A stretch of DNA of 8,430 nt from Thermoanaerobaculia bacterium (GTDB lineage Bacteria > Acidobacteriota > Thermoanaerobaculia > Multivoradales > UBA5704). Within the stretch, counting starts at the first letter, position 1, and each line of letters opens with the position of its first letter. Of the stretch, positions 1 through 5,401 are shown piece by piece. The notes beneath the pieces are model-generated. The model had not been told where the DNA came from, ran no database searches, and saw only the letters and a list, made by a program, of their open reading frames with translations. The translations under genes and the position numbers were made by a program. The DNA lies in assembly GCA_030150965.1 (NCBI GenBank), contig JASLEW010000928.1:1-8430 (forward strand), read 5' to 3'.

Positions 1-1446
1 CAGCAGCTCGCCCTCGGACACGATCAGGCCGAGGGGGTAGTTGAGCGGCTCCACCCCGCGACGGAGCGCGACCCGCACCGGCAGCGACCCGACCAGCTCC
101 CGGTCCAGGAGCCTCTCGACCGGCAGGTTCTGGAACACCACGATGCTGTCGAACAGCGGCTGCCCCCGCGGCACCTCGCTCCAACCCTGCACCGCCGCGA
201 GCGGCACGTGCTCGTGCTGCAGCAGCTCGCCCGCCGCCGCCTGGATCTCCCGCAGCCACGGCAGCAGCGGCATCTCCTCCCGCACCGCGACGCGCAGCGG
301 CAGGGTGTTGATCAGCAGCCCCACCATCGATTCGATCCCCGGCAGCGGCGCCGACCGCCCGGAGACCGTGGTGCCGAAGACCACCTCGCGCTGGCCGCCG
401 TGCCGCCCGAGCAGCACCGCCCAAGCCCCCTGGAGCAGCGCGTTGAGCGTCAGACCATGCCGCTGCGCCGCCTCCACCAGCGCCGCCGTCGCCGCCGTCG
501 GCAGCTCGATGCCCTCCTCGGCGAAGACGCGGCCCGCCGACTGTTCCGAACCCTCCGACCGTTCCGGCCTCTCGGCCCGCTCCGACCGCGGCGGGACCCC
601 GGCCGGCACCGCCCCGGCCGCCGCCGTCTCCCCGGCCGCAGGCGCTGCCGGCGCTCCCGCCCCGGGCAGCGGCGTCGGCGCGGTGAACCCGGCGAGGGTC
701 TGGCGCCAGAACCGCTCCGCCGCCGCCCGGTCCTGGCGCGCCTGCCAGGCGACGAAGTCCTTGAAGGATGCCGCCGGCTCCGCCGCCGGCCCGGATGCCG
801 GCGGTATCGGAGATGTGGGAGATGCGGGAGATGCGGGCGATGGCGGCTCGCCGCCCTGGCACAGCGCCGCATAGGCCGCCAGCACCTCGCGCAGCAGCAG
901 CAGCAGCGACCAGCCGTCGAGGATCAGGTGATGGAAGCTCCACAGCAGCTCCCACGCCGCCTGGCCGGTGCGCACCAGGGTCAGACGGACGAGCGGCGCG
1001 CGCGCCAGGTCGAAGCCGCGCCGCAGGTCGGCCGCTTGCAGCTCCGCCATCGCCCGCCGCCGCGCGGCGCGCGAGGGGTGGCCGCGGCTCCGCCTGCCGC
1101 CTGTCGCGGCCGCCACGGGGCCAGGGTGGCCGTGCGGCCTTCCCCGGAGGGATCTCCCGGCCGGCCGTCGCCAGTCCAGCTCGGTCCACGGCAGCTCCGC
1201 CCGCCGGGCGACGATCTGCACCGGATGCGCCACCTCCTGCCAGTGGAACGAGGTGCGCAGCGCCGCGTGCCGCTCGACCACGGCGGACCAGGCCTGCCGC
1301 AGCCGCTCCGCCTGGAGCGGCCCGCTGAGCTCGAGGATCAGCTGCCGGTCGTAGAGACCGCTCGCCGGGTCGTCGAGGGCATGGAAGAGGATCCCCTCCT
1401 GCACCGGCGACAACCGGTAGATCGATTCCAGGTTCTCCGGCCGCAT
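1..1446 (-). CDS. NRPS, N-terminal condensation domain (3' end beyond window)
   Basis: Beginning of a second NRPS; 482 codons are visible and the frame is open at the left edge. Nearly all of it is one condensation (C) domain, which joins an upstream PCP-bound acyl or peptidyl group to the next aminoacyl-PCP. Seen: C1 core LSPVQEG at residues 12-18; RHAALRTSF (C2); catalytic HHLILDG at 172-178 with both His and the Asp present; FKDFVAWQ (C4); and GLLINTLPLRV at about 376-386. Three stretches are foreign to the fold: an Arg/Gly/His/Pro-rich segment at about 97-126, an SPx array at about 203-217, and a Glu/Arg triplet array at 285-302. The ATG start at 1446 lies 36 bases after the sulfotransferase stop, in the same frame. 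A TTG codon directly before it is 8 bases from GGAGG, against 11 for the ATG, so the start may be one codon earlier. Adenylation and carrier domains presumably follow outside the window. The C-domain call is firm; donor and acceptor are unknown. Confidence 0.93.
   Translation of the reverse strand, partial: MRPENLESIYRLSPVQEGILFHALDDPASGLYDRQLILELSGPLQAERLRQAWSAVVERHAALRTSFHWQEVAHPVQIVARRAELPWTELDWRRPAGRSLRGRPHGHPGPVAAATGGRRSRGHPSRAARRRAMAELQAADLRRGFDLARAPLVRLTLVRTGQAAWELLWSFHHLILDGWSLLLLLREVLAAYAALCQGGEPPSPASPASPTSPIPPASGPAAEPAASFKDFVAWQARQDRAAAERFWRQTLAGFTAPTPLPGAGAPAAPAAGETAAAGAVPAGVPPRSERAERPERSEGSEQSAGRVFAEEGIELPTAATAALVEAAQRHGLTLNALLQGAWAVLLGRHGGQREVVFGTTVSGRSAPLPGIESMVGLLINTLPLRVAVREEMPLLPWLREIQAAAGELLQHEHVPLAAVQGWSEVPRGQPLFDSIVVFQNLPVERLLDRELVGSLPVRVALRRGVEPLNYPLGLIVSEGELL
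541..594 (-). repeat. 9-bp tandem array coding xER triplets in NRPS C domain
   Basis: Six 9-bp units, in frame with the NRPS, encode PPR-SER-AER-PER-SEG-SEQ (residues 285-302), just before the conserved stretch FAEEGIELP. In a different minus-strand frame the same DNA reads as Gly-x-x triplets (GGA-led 9-mers). The units have diverged but keep phase. This is extra, probably surface-exposed, low-complexity sequence within the C domain. Confidence 0.7.
796..844 (-). repeat. 9-bp tandem array coding SPx triplets in NRPS C domain
   Basis: In the NRPS frame this encodes SPA-SPA-SPT-SPI-PPA (residues about 203-217). It lies between the helix after the HHxxxDG motif and the FKDFVAWQ motif, where C domains normally have a short linker. 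On the plus strand the units are GGAGATGCG-like 9-mers (two identical copies at 818-826 and 827-835), which would read Gly-Asp-x in the antisense frame. Confidence 0.8.
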
Positions 1447-1457
1447 CAACCGGCCCG

Positions 1458-1462
1458 CCTCC
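1458..1462 (-). promoter_or_regulatory. Ribosome binding site of the second NRPS
   Basis: GGAGG on the minus strand lies in the 36-base gap after the sulfotransferase stop. It is 11 bases before the ATG at 1446 and 8 bases before the adjacent TTG at 1449, so it marks this start region but leaves the two codons unresolved. Confidence 0.5.
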
Positions 1463-1482
1463 GGCCTACCCCGCCTTCCCGC

Positions 1483-2238
1483 TCACCAGCTGTCGAATTC
1501 CGGGAAGTGGCGGAAGATCAGCCGCTCGCGGGTGCGCACGAAGTCCCTGAGCGCCGGGGTGTAGTAGCTCTGCCAGGGGTCGTTGTCCGGCCGCTTGTAC
1601 GCATCCTGCGGCACCACCTTCTGGGAGGAGAGGATGAACGCCAGGTCCTCCGGCCGGTGCCCCAGGCCGAGCAGGTAGTCGTGGAGCCCCTGGCGCAGGT
1701 GGTCGGTGCGCAGGAAGTGGACGTCGTACATGTCGTGCAGGTAGCTCCCGCTCTCGATCGCGTCCTCGTCGAGCCGCGCGAAGACCTGCCGCGGATCGCG
1801 GAAGTAGAAGCGGACGAAGCTCTCGGTGTGCCAGCCCAGCCGCCGCTCCGGCGGGAAGCGGTCGTTGACGTAGCCGTTGGGAGCGCGGCGGTGGCAGCTC
1901 ACGAACCTGGCGTTGGCCAGCTCGAGGAACTCCTCGAAGCTGATGTCGGGCCAGTGCGGAAACATCTCGCGCATCGCGTCGGCGCCGCAGTAATCCTCCG
2001 GCACGACCTTCCACCATCCGTAGCGGTACTGCGACACGTAGCGGTCGTAGGGATTGCGCGCGGTCGACAGCAGCGGCTTGCCGCGGTGCTCCGCCGGCAC
2101 CTCGCTGCAGGTCGCGTGCTCGTCGGGCGAACGCACGTCCTCGCAGCGGTCGCCGTAGAGGCGCGCCAGCATCTTGGTGACGAACGTGCCGCCCGTCTTG
2201 GTGAAATGAACGAAAACGAAATCTGGAGTGAGGATCAT
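1483..2238 (-). CDS. PAPS-dependent sulfotransferase
   Basis: A 251-residue cytosolic enzyme expected to transfer sulfate from 3'-phosphoadenosine-5'-phosphosulfate (PAPS) to a hydroxyl group. Seen: the 5'-phosphosulfate loop HFTKTGGTF at residues 11-19, right at the N-terminus as in the Sulfotransfer_2-like PKTGGT family; the 3'-phosphate motif RNPYDRYVS at 61-69 with Arg61 and Ser69; an FLRTDHL segment near 175; and a C-terminal YYTPALRDFV segment. Length is normal for a single-domain bacterial sulfotransferase, with no signal peptide or membrane segment. The ATG is set by the P-loop beginning only 10 residues later. AAGGAG lies 12 bases upstream, a little far, so translation may be modest. 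The frame stays open far upstream inside the transketolase genes, but that part has no homology. Two 60-base lines counted here had 38 and 42 G+C, against 52 in a line of the transketolase gene, and the first codons are unusually AT-rich, which hints at separate acquisition. The substrate is probably the cluster product, by inference. Confidence 0.88.
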   Translation of the reverse strand: MILTPDFVFVHFTKTGGTFVTKMLARLYGDRCEDVRSPDEHATCSEVPAEHRGKPLLSTARNPYDRYVSQYRYGWWKVVPEDYCGADAMREMFPHWPDISFEEFLELANARFVSCHRRAPNGYVNDRFPPERRLGWHTESFVRFYFRDPRQVFARLDEDAIESGSYLHDMYDVHFLRTDHLRQGLHDYLLGLGHRPEDLAFILSSQKVVPQDAYKRPDNDPWQSYYTPALRDFVRTRERLIFRHFPEFDSW

Positions 2239-2333
2239 GGCTCGCCGACGCTCCTTGCGACCGATCGATGGATCTCCCCGCGGCACGCGCCGGCGCGGGA
2301 GCGGAAAAGGTGGACCTCGGGCCGAGCCGGGCT
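2239..2333. other. Largest intergenic gap (95 bp), no clear signal
   Basis: This lies between the second transketolase C-terminal gene and the sulfotransferase. It holds a perfect 12-bp palindrome, CGCGCCGGCGCG at 2286-2297, and the AAGGAG that serves the sulfotransferase. There is no T-run for an intrinsic terminator and no recognisable -35/-10 pair. At this GC content the palindrome may be chance. Confidence 0.4.
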
Positions 2334-3386
2334 TCAGGGCTCTCCGGCGTGGACGGCCGGCCGGCGGTCCGGCCGAGCGGGCGGGCGCCGCCGGCGCTGC
2401 CGGAGCCAGGCCTCCTTGCGCTCCAGCGCCCGCCGCGCCGCGGCGGCGATCGCCGCCGCATCGAGGCCGTAGTACGCCACCATCTCGTCGTAGGGACCGA
2501 CGGCCTCGCAGAAACGGTCCTCGACGCCCAGGCGCAGCAGCGGCACCGGCGCCTCCTGCGCCAGCAGCTCGGCCACCGCGCCGCCCAGCCCGCCAAGGAT
2601 GTTGTGCTCCTCGACCGTCACCACCGCGCCGGTCGCCGCCGCGGCGAGCACCGCCTCGCGGTCGAGCGGCTGCACGGTGTGCACGTCGAGCACCCGGGCG
2701 CCGATCCCGTCCCGCCCGAGCAGCCTGGCGGCGGCCACCGCCTCGGCGACCATCTGGGTGCCGGTCGCGAGCAGCGCCAGGTCGTCCCCCTCGGCCAGCA
2801 TCACCGCCTTGCCGATCGTCAGCTCGTAATCGTGGAAGTAGACCTGCGGCGTCTCGGCCCTGCCCACCCGCAGGTAGACGGGACCATCCCAGGCCGCCGC
2901 GGCCCAGGTCGCCTTGTACGTCGCCACCGCGTCGGCCGGCGACAGGATCACCAGGCCGGGCAGCGCGCGCAGGATCGCCAGATCCTCGGTGCAGTGGTGG
3001 GTGGGCCCGGCGAAGCACCCCGAGAGCCCTGCGACGTAGCCCACCAGCTTCACGTTGGCCCGCTCGGCGGCCACGGCGAAGCGCACCGCCTCGCAGGCGC
3101 GCATCGACAGGAACGCGGCGAAGGTGTTGACGAACGGGATCTTGCCGCCGCGCGCCAGGCCCACCGCCGCGCCCACCAGGTCGCCCTCGGCGATGCCGAG
3201 CTGCAGGAACCGGTCGGGAAACTCGCGGTGGAAGGGGACGTTGTACTGGCCCAGGTCGCCTTCGAGCGAGAAGACGCGCTCCTCGACCCGCGCCAGGTCG
3301 AGCTGCGCCTTGCGGCAGGCGGTGCGGCTGGAGAGGGTGTAGGCGGCGACCCACTCCGGCGAGCCGATGGCCATGGCGCCCGCCAT
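2334..3386 (-). CDS. Transketolase C-terminal subunit, apparently intact copy
   Basis: A 350-residue pyrimidine-binding plus C-terminal half of a split transketolase, expected to pair with the N-terminal subunit to make a thiamine-diphosphate (ThDP) enzyme moving two-carbon ketol units. Seen: FSLEGDLGQYN at about 39-49; LGIAEGDLVG with Glu67, the residue expected to activate the ThDP aminopyrimidine; PFVNTFAAF at 84-92; GPTHHCTEDLA at 127-137 with the His pair; LSPADA at 148-153; and a C-terminal domain with VTVEEHNILGGLG. The ATG at 3386 is preceded by AGGAGG with 8-base spacing and begins 3 bases after the previous stop. A second ATG four codons on is less well placed. It is clearly a paralogue of the gene just upstream: GLDAAAIAAAARRAL near its end matches GLDAAGIAAAARRAL there. 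After that motif it carries an Arg/Pro-rich tail (about 322-350) not expected in the family. A 1-deoxyxylulose-5-phosphate synthase or E1-beta role is less likely because of the split layout and motifs. Confidence 0.9.
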   Translation of the reverse strand: MAGAMAIGSPEWVAAYTLSSRTACRKAQLDLARVEERVFSLEGDLGQYNVPFHREFPDRFLQLGIAEGDLVGAAVGLARGGKIPFVNTFAAFLSMRACEAVRFAVAAERANVKLVGYVAGLSGCFAGPTHHCTEDLAILRALPGLVILSPADAVATYKATWAAAAWDGPVYLRVGRAETPQVYFHDYELTIGKAVMLAEGDDLALLATGTQMVAEAVAAARLLGRDGIGARVLDVHTVQPLDREAVLAAAATGAVVTVEEHNILGGLGGAVAELLAQEAPVPLLRLGVEDRFCEAVGPYDEMVAYYGLDAAAIAAAARRALERKEAWLRQRRRRPPARPDRRPAVHAGEP

Positions 3387-3389
3387 CGT

Positions 3390-4520
3390 CTAACCCTCCT
3401 GCCCGGCGAGCGCCCGGCGGGCGGCGGCGGCGATGCCCGCGGCGTCGAGGCCGCGGCGGCGCAGCAGCTCCTCGCGCGTCGCCGCCGGCCCGTCGTCGCC
3501 GGCGGCCTTCGCGGCGTGGGCGAGGCCGGCGCCGCGGGCGCCGTTTTCGCCGTGGGCGCCGTTTCCGCCAGGGGCGCCAGGCGGGCCGTCGGGGATGCCC
3601 AGGATGCGCATCGGCACCGGCGCCTCGTCGCCCAGCGCCTCGGCCACCGCGCCGCCCAGGCCGCCGCGCACCGGGTGCTCCTCGACGGTGACGATCAGCC
3701 CGGTCTCCTCGGCCGCCCGGCGCAGCAGCTCGCGATCGACCGGCTTCACCGTATGCAGGTCGATGACCCGGGCGTCGATGCCGTCGCGCGCCAGCAGCGC
3801 GGCGGCGGCCAGCGCCTCCGCCACCACCGTGAGGCCGGCGGCGACCAGCGTGAGGTCGGCGCCGTCGCGCAGCACGATCCCCTTTCCGATCGCGATCCGG
3901 CAGCCGGGGCCGTGGACCCGCGGAGGCGGCGCGGCGTGCCAGGGCAGGCGCAGGTAGACCGGTCCCGGGTGCGCGCCGGCGGCGAGCGTCGCGTGGTAGG
4001 CGGCGGTGGCGTCGGCCGGGACGATGACGGTCAGGTTGGCCAGGCCGCGCGCCAGGGCGATGTCGCCGATCGCGCCGGCGCCGCCGCACGCTCCGGCCCC
4101 GCCCAGCGCTCCGGCCCCGGCGCTCCCTCCGACCACCCCCGGCGCCCGCCCGTGCGTCGCCGCCGCATCGCCCGCGACGCCGCCGAACAGCTTGGCGTTG
4201 GCGCGGTGATAGCAGAGGTCGAGCCGCACCTGCTCGCAGGCGCGCATCAGGCCGTGGGGAAACGACAGGTTCACCAGCGGGACCTTGCCGCCCAGGGCCA
4301 GGCCGCCGGCGGCGCCGACCATGCTCGCGTCGCCGCCGGTCCAGGCGAGGTGGCGCCCGGGGAGCTCGGCGCGGAACGCGGCCCCCGCGGCGCCGCCGCC
4401 GCCGGCCTCGAGGGTGAAGAAGCGCGCGTCGCCGCGCGCCAGCTCCAGCTGAGCGAGGCGGCATGCCGCGGCCGCGGTGAGGCCGTCGGGCGCCACCCAC
4501 TCCGTGCCGGCGCCGCTCAT
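3390..4520 (-). CDS. Transketolase C-terminal subunit, degenerate paralogue
   Basis: A 376-residue paralogue of the downstream C-terminal subunit. Shared landmarks: EWVAPDGLTAAAACRLAQLELAR at the start (like EWVAAYTLSSRTACRKAQLDLAR), MVGAAGGLALGGKVPLVN, LMRACEQVRL, VIVPADA, GPVYLRL, VIDLHTVKPVDRE and VTVEEHPVRGGLG. Key positions differ. The LGIAEGD segment is TGGDAS, putting Asp64 where the catalytic Glu is expected. The LEGDLGQYN motif is replaced by a Gly/Ala run. The THHCTEDLA loop becomes THG, then a Gly/Ala insertion, then IGDIALA. A second, collagen-like insertion (residues 315-332) lies near the C-terminus. The start overlaps the N-terminal subunit stop as ATGA, with AGGGG 6 bases upstream. 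The frame is intact and it is translationally coupled, so it is probably expressed. It could be a structural or regulatory partner, or an enzyme with altered chemistry. Loss of ordinary transketolase activity is inferred from alignment by eye. Confidence 0.85.
   Translation of the reverse strand: MSGAGTEWVAPDGLTAAAACRLAQLELARGDARFFTLEAGGGGAAGAAFRAELPGRHLAWTGGDASMVGAAGGLALGGKVPLVNLSFPHGLMRACEQVRLDLCYHRANAKLFGGVAGDAAATHGRAPGVVGGSAGAGALGGAGACGGAGAIGDIALARGLANLTVIVPADATAAYHATLAAGAHPGPVYLRLPWHAAPPPRVHGPGCRIAIGKGIVLRDGADLTLVAAGLTVVAEALAAAALLARDGIDARVIDLHTVKPVDRELLRRAAEETGLIVTVEEHPVRGGLGGAVAEALGDEAPVPMRILGIPDGPPGAPGGNGAHGENGARGAGLAHAAKAAGDDGPAATREELLRRRGLDAAGIAAAARRALAGQEG
3395..3400 (-). promoter_or_regulatory. 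Ribosome binding site of the second transketolase C subunit
   Basis: A perfect AGGAGG on the minus strand sits inside the last codons of the upstream paralogue, 8 bases before the ATG at 3386. It supports that ATG over the internal one at 3374. Confidence 0.7.
3525..3578 (-). repeat. 9-bp tandem array coding collagen-like GAx triplets
   Basis: Six in-frame 9-bp units encode GAP-GGN-GAH-GEN-GAR-GAG (residues 315-332 of the degenerate transketolase subunit). They sit between the VPMRILGIPDG strand and the final RGLDAAG helix. The intact paralogue has only about 15 residues over this interval, so the array is an insertion unique to this copy. Confidence 0.85.
4065..4118 (-). repeat. 18-bp tandem repeat (x3) coding GAGAxG in catalytic loop
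   Basis: Three 18-bp units encode GAGALG-GAGACG-GAGAIG (residues 135-152). The first two (4101-4118 and 4083-4100) match over their first 12 and last 3 bases; the third is slightly diverged. The array runs directly into conserved IGDIALA and expands the loop that in the intact paralogue carries the THHCTED motif. Confidence 0.85.
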
Positions 4521-5401
4521 GCGCGGCCCCTGCCGGCGAGGTCCGCCGCGAGCTCGGCCAGGGCCTGCGCCTTCTGCTCGGCGCTCAGCTTGCCGTAGTG
4601 CCAGGTGTGGGTGTTCTCGGCGAACGACAGCCCCTTGCCCTTGACCGTCCGGGCGAGCAGCAGCGACGGCCTGCCCGCCGCGAACGGCACCGCGTGCAGC
4701 GCGCCGGACAGCGCGGCGAGGTCGTGCCCGTCCACCTCCCGCACCTCCCAGCCGAAGGCGCGCCACTTGTCGGCCAGGGGCTCCAGGGACATGATCGTCT
4801 CGGTGGGGCCGTCCTCCTGCACGCCGTTGCGGTCGACGATCGCCACCAGGTTGTCCAGGCGGTAGTGCGCGGCGGCCATGGCCGCCTCCCACACCACCCC
4901 CTCCTGGCACTCGCCGTCGCCCATCACCACGAAGAACCGGGCGTCGCGGCCGTCGTGCCTGCCGGCCAGCGCCAGGCCGTTACCCACCGCCAGGCCGTGG
5001 CCGAGCGAGCCGGTGGCAAGCTCGACGCCGGGGATGCTCTTGGCCGGATGCCCGGCCAGGGGGCTCCCCATCCGCTTGTAGGAGGCGAGCTCGGCGACGG
5101 GGAAGAAGCCGCGCTCGGCAAGGGCGCCGTACAGGGCGGCGCTGGCGTGCCCCTTGCTGAACAGCAGGACGTCGCGCCCGTCCATCGCCGGCCGCGCCGG
5201 ATCGACCCGCAGCACGCCGTCGAAGTACAGCACGGTGAGGATCTCGACCACCGACATCGAGCCGCCGACGTGCGCTCCCGAGTCGGCCGCCATGTCCACG
5301 ACGTGACGGCGCAGGGCGCCGGCCGCGGTCCTCAGCGCCGCGAGCCGTTCGGCGTCAGGGGCGGCGCTTTCGGCCACGAGAGAAGGAGAAGAGAGGGTCA
5401 A
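4517..5401 (-). CDS. Transketolase N-terminal (ThDP/Mg-binding) subunit
   Basis: A 294-residue N-terminal half of a split transketolase; it binds the diphosphate and magnesium of thiamine diphosphate and works with a separate C-terminal subunit. Seen, counting from the TTG start: SGAHVGGSMS at 41-50; FSKGHAS at 81-87; AGHPAKSIPGVELATGSLGHG at about 116-136; the ThDP motif GDGECQEG at 161-168 continuing through WEA to Asn192; and KGKGLSFAENTHTWH near the C-terminus. Length is typical for the split type found in archaea and many bacteria. The start is chosen as TTG at 5401 because GGAGG lies 7 bases upstream, whereas the GTG at 5377 follows only a pyrimidine-rich stretch. This makes a 4-base TTGA overlap with the NRPS stop, so translation is probably coupled. 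It is followed by an ATGA overlap with the first C-terminal subunit. Only one N-terminal subunit is present for two C-terminal ones. Confidence 0.93.
   Translation of the reverse strand: MTLSSPSLVAESAAPDAERLAALRTAAGALRRHVVDMAADSGAHVGGSMSVVEILTVLYFDGVLRVDPARPAMDGRDVLLFSKGHASAALYGALAERGFFPVAELASYKRMGSPLAGHPAKSIPGVELATGSLGHGLAVGNGLALAGRHDGRDARFFVVMGDGECQEGVVWEAAMAAAHYRLDNLVAIVDRNGVQEDGPTETIMSLEPLADKWRAFGWEVREVDGHDLAALSGALHAVPFAAGRPSLLLARTVKGKGLSFAENTHTWHYGKLSAEQKAQALAELAADLAGRGRA

Noticed and set aside
796..844. Repeats as a CRISPR array
   Set aside because: The units are 9 bp, contiguous and in coding frame, with no spacers.
450..872. 140-codon minus-strand frame inside the NRPS C domain
   Set aside because: The correct frame, open from 1446 to the left edge, carries the C-domain motifs continuously. 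This one is an Arg-rich shadow.
2286..2297. 12-bp palindrome CGCGCCGGCGCG as an operator or terminator
   Set aside because: No T-run and no promoter elements around it, and GC-only palindromes of this size are common in such DNA.
208..2472. 754-codon open frame on the plus strand
   Set aside because: Antisense to the second NRPS, the sulfotransferase and the end of a transketolase gene. The translation is Arg/Pro/Gln-rich with no domain, and long antisense frames are expected at this GC content.
2239..4500. Long upstream extension of the sulfotransferase frame (1005 codons in all)
   Set aside because: The extension lies out of frame across the two transketolase genes and reads as Arg/Gly-rich noise. 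The sulfotransferase P-loop begins 10 residues after the ATG at 2238.
2268..4598. 776-codon open frame on the plus strand
   Set aside because: It mirrors the two transketolase C-terminal genes on the minus strand, which have clear motifs. Its own protein shows no recognisable family.
4521..4910. 130-residue N-terminal extension of the first transketolase C-terminal subunit
   Set aside because: It overlaps the N-terminal subunit in another frame and shows no homology. The ATG at 4520 gives the ATGA overlap and aligns with the start of the paralogue.
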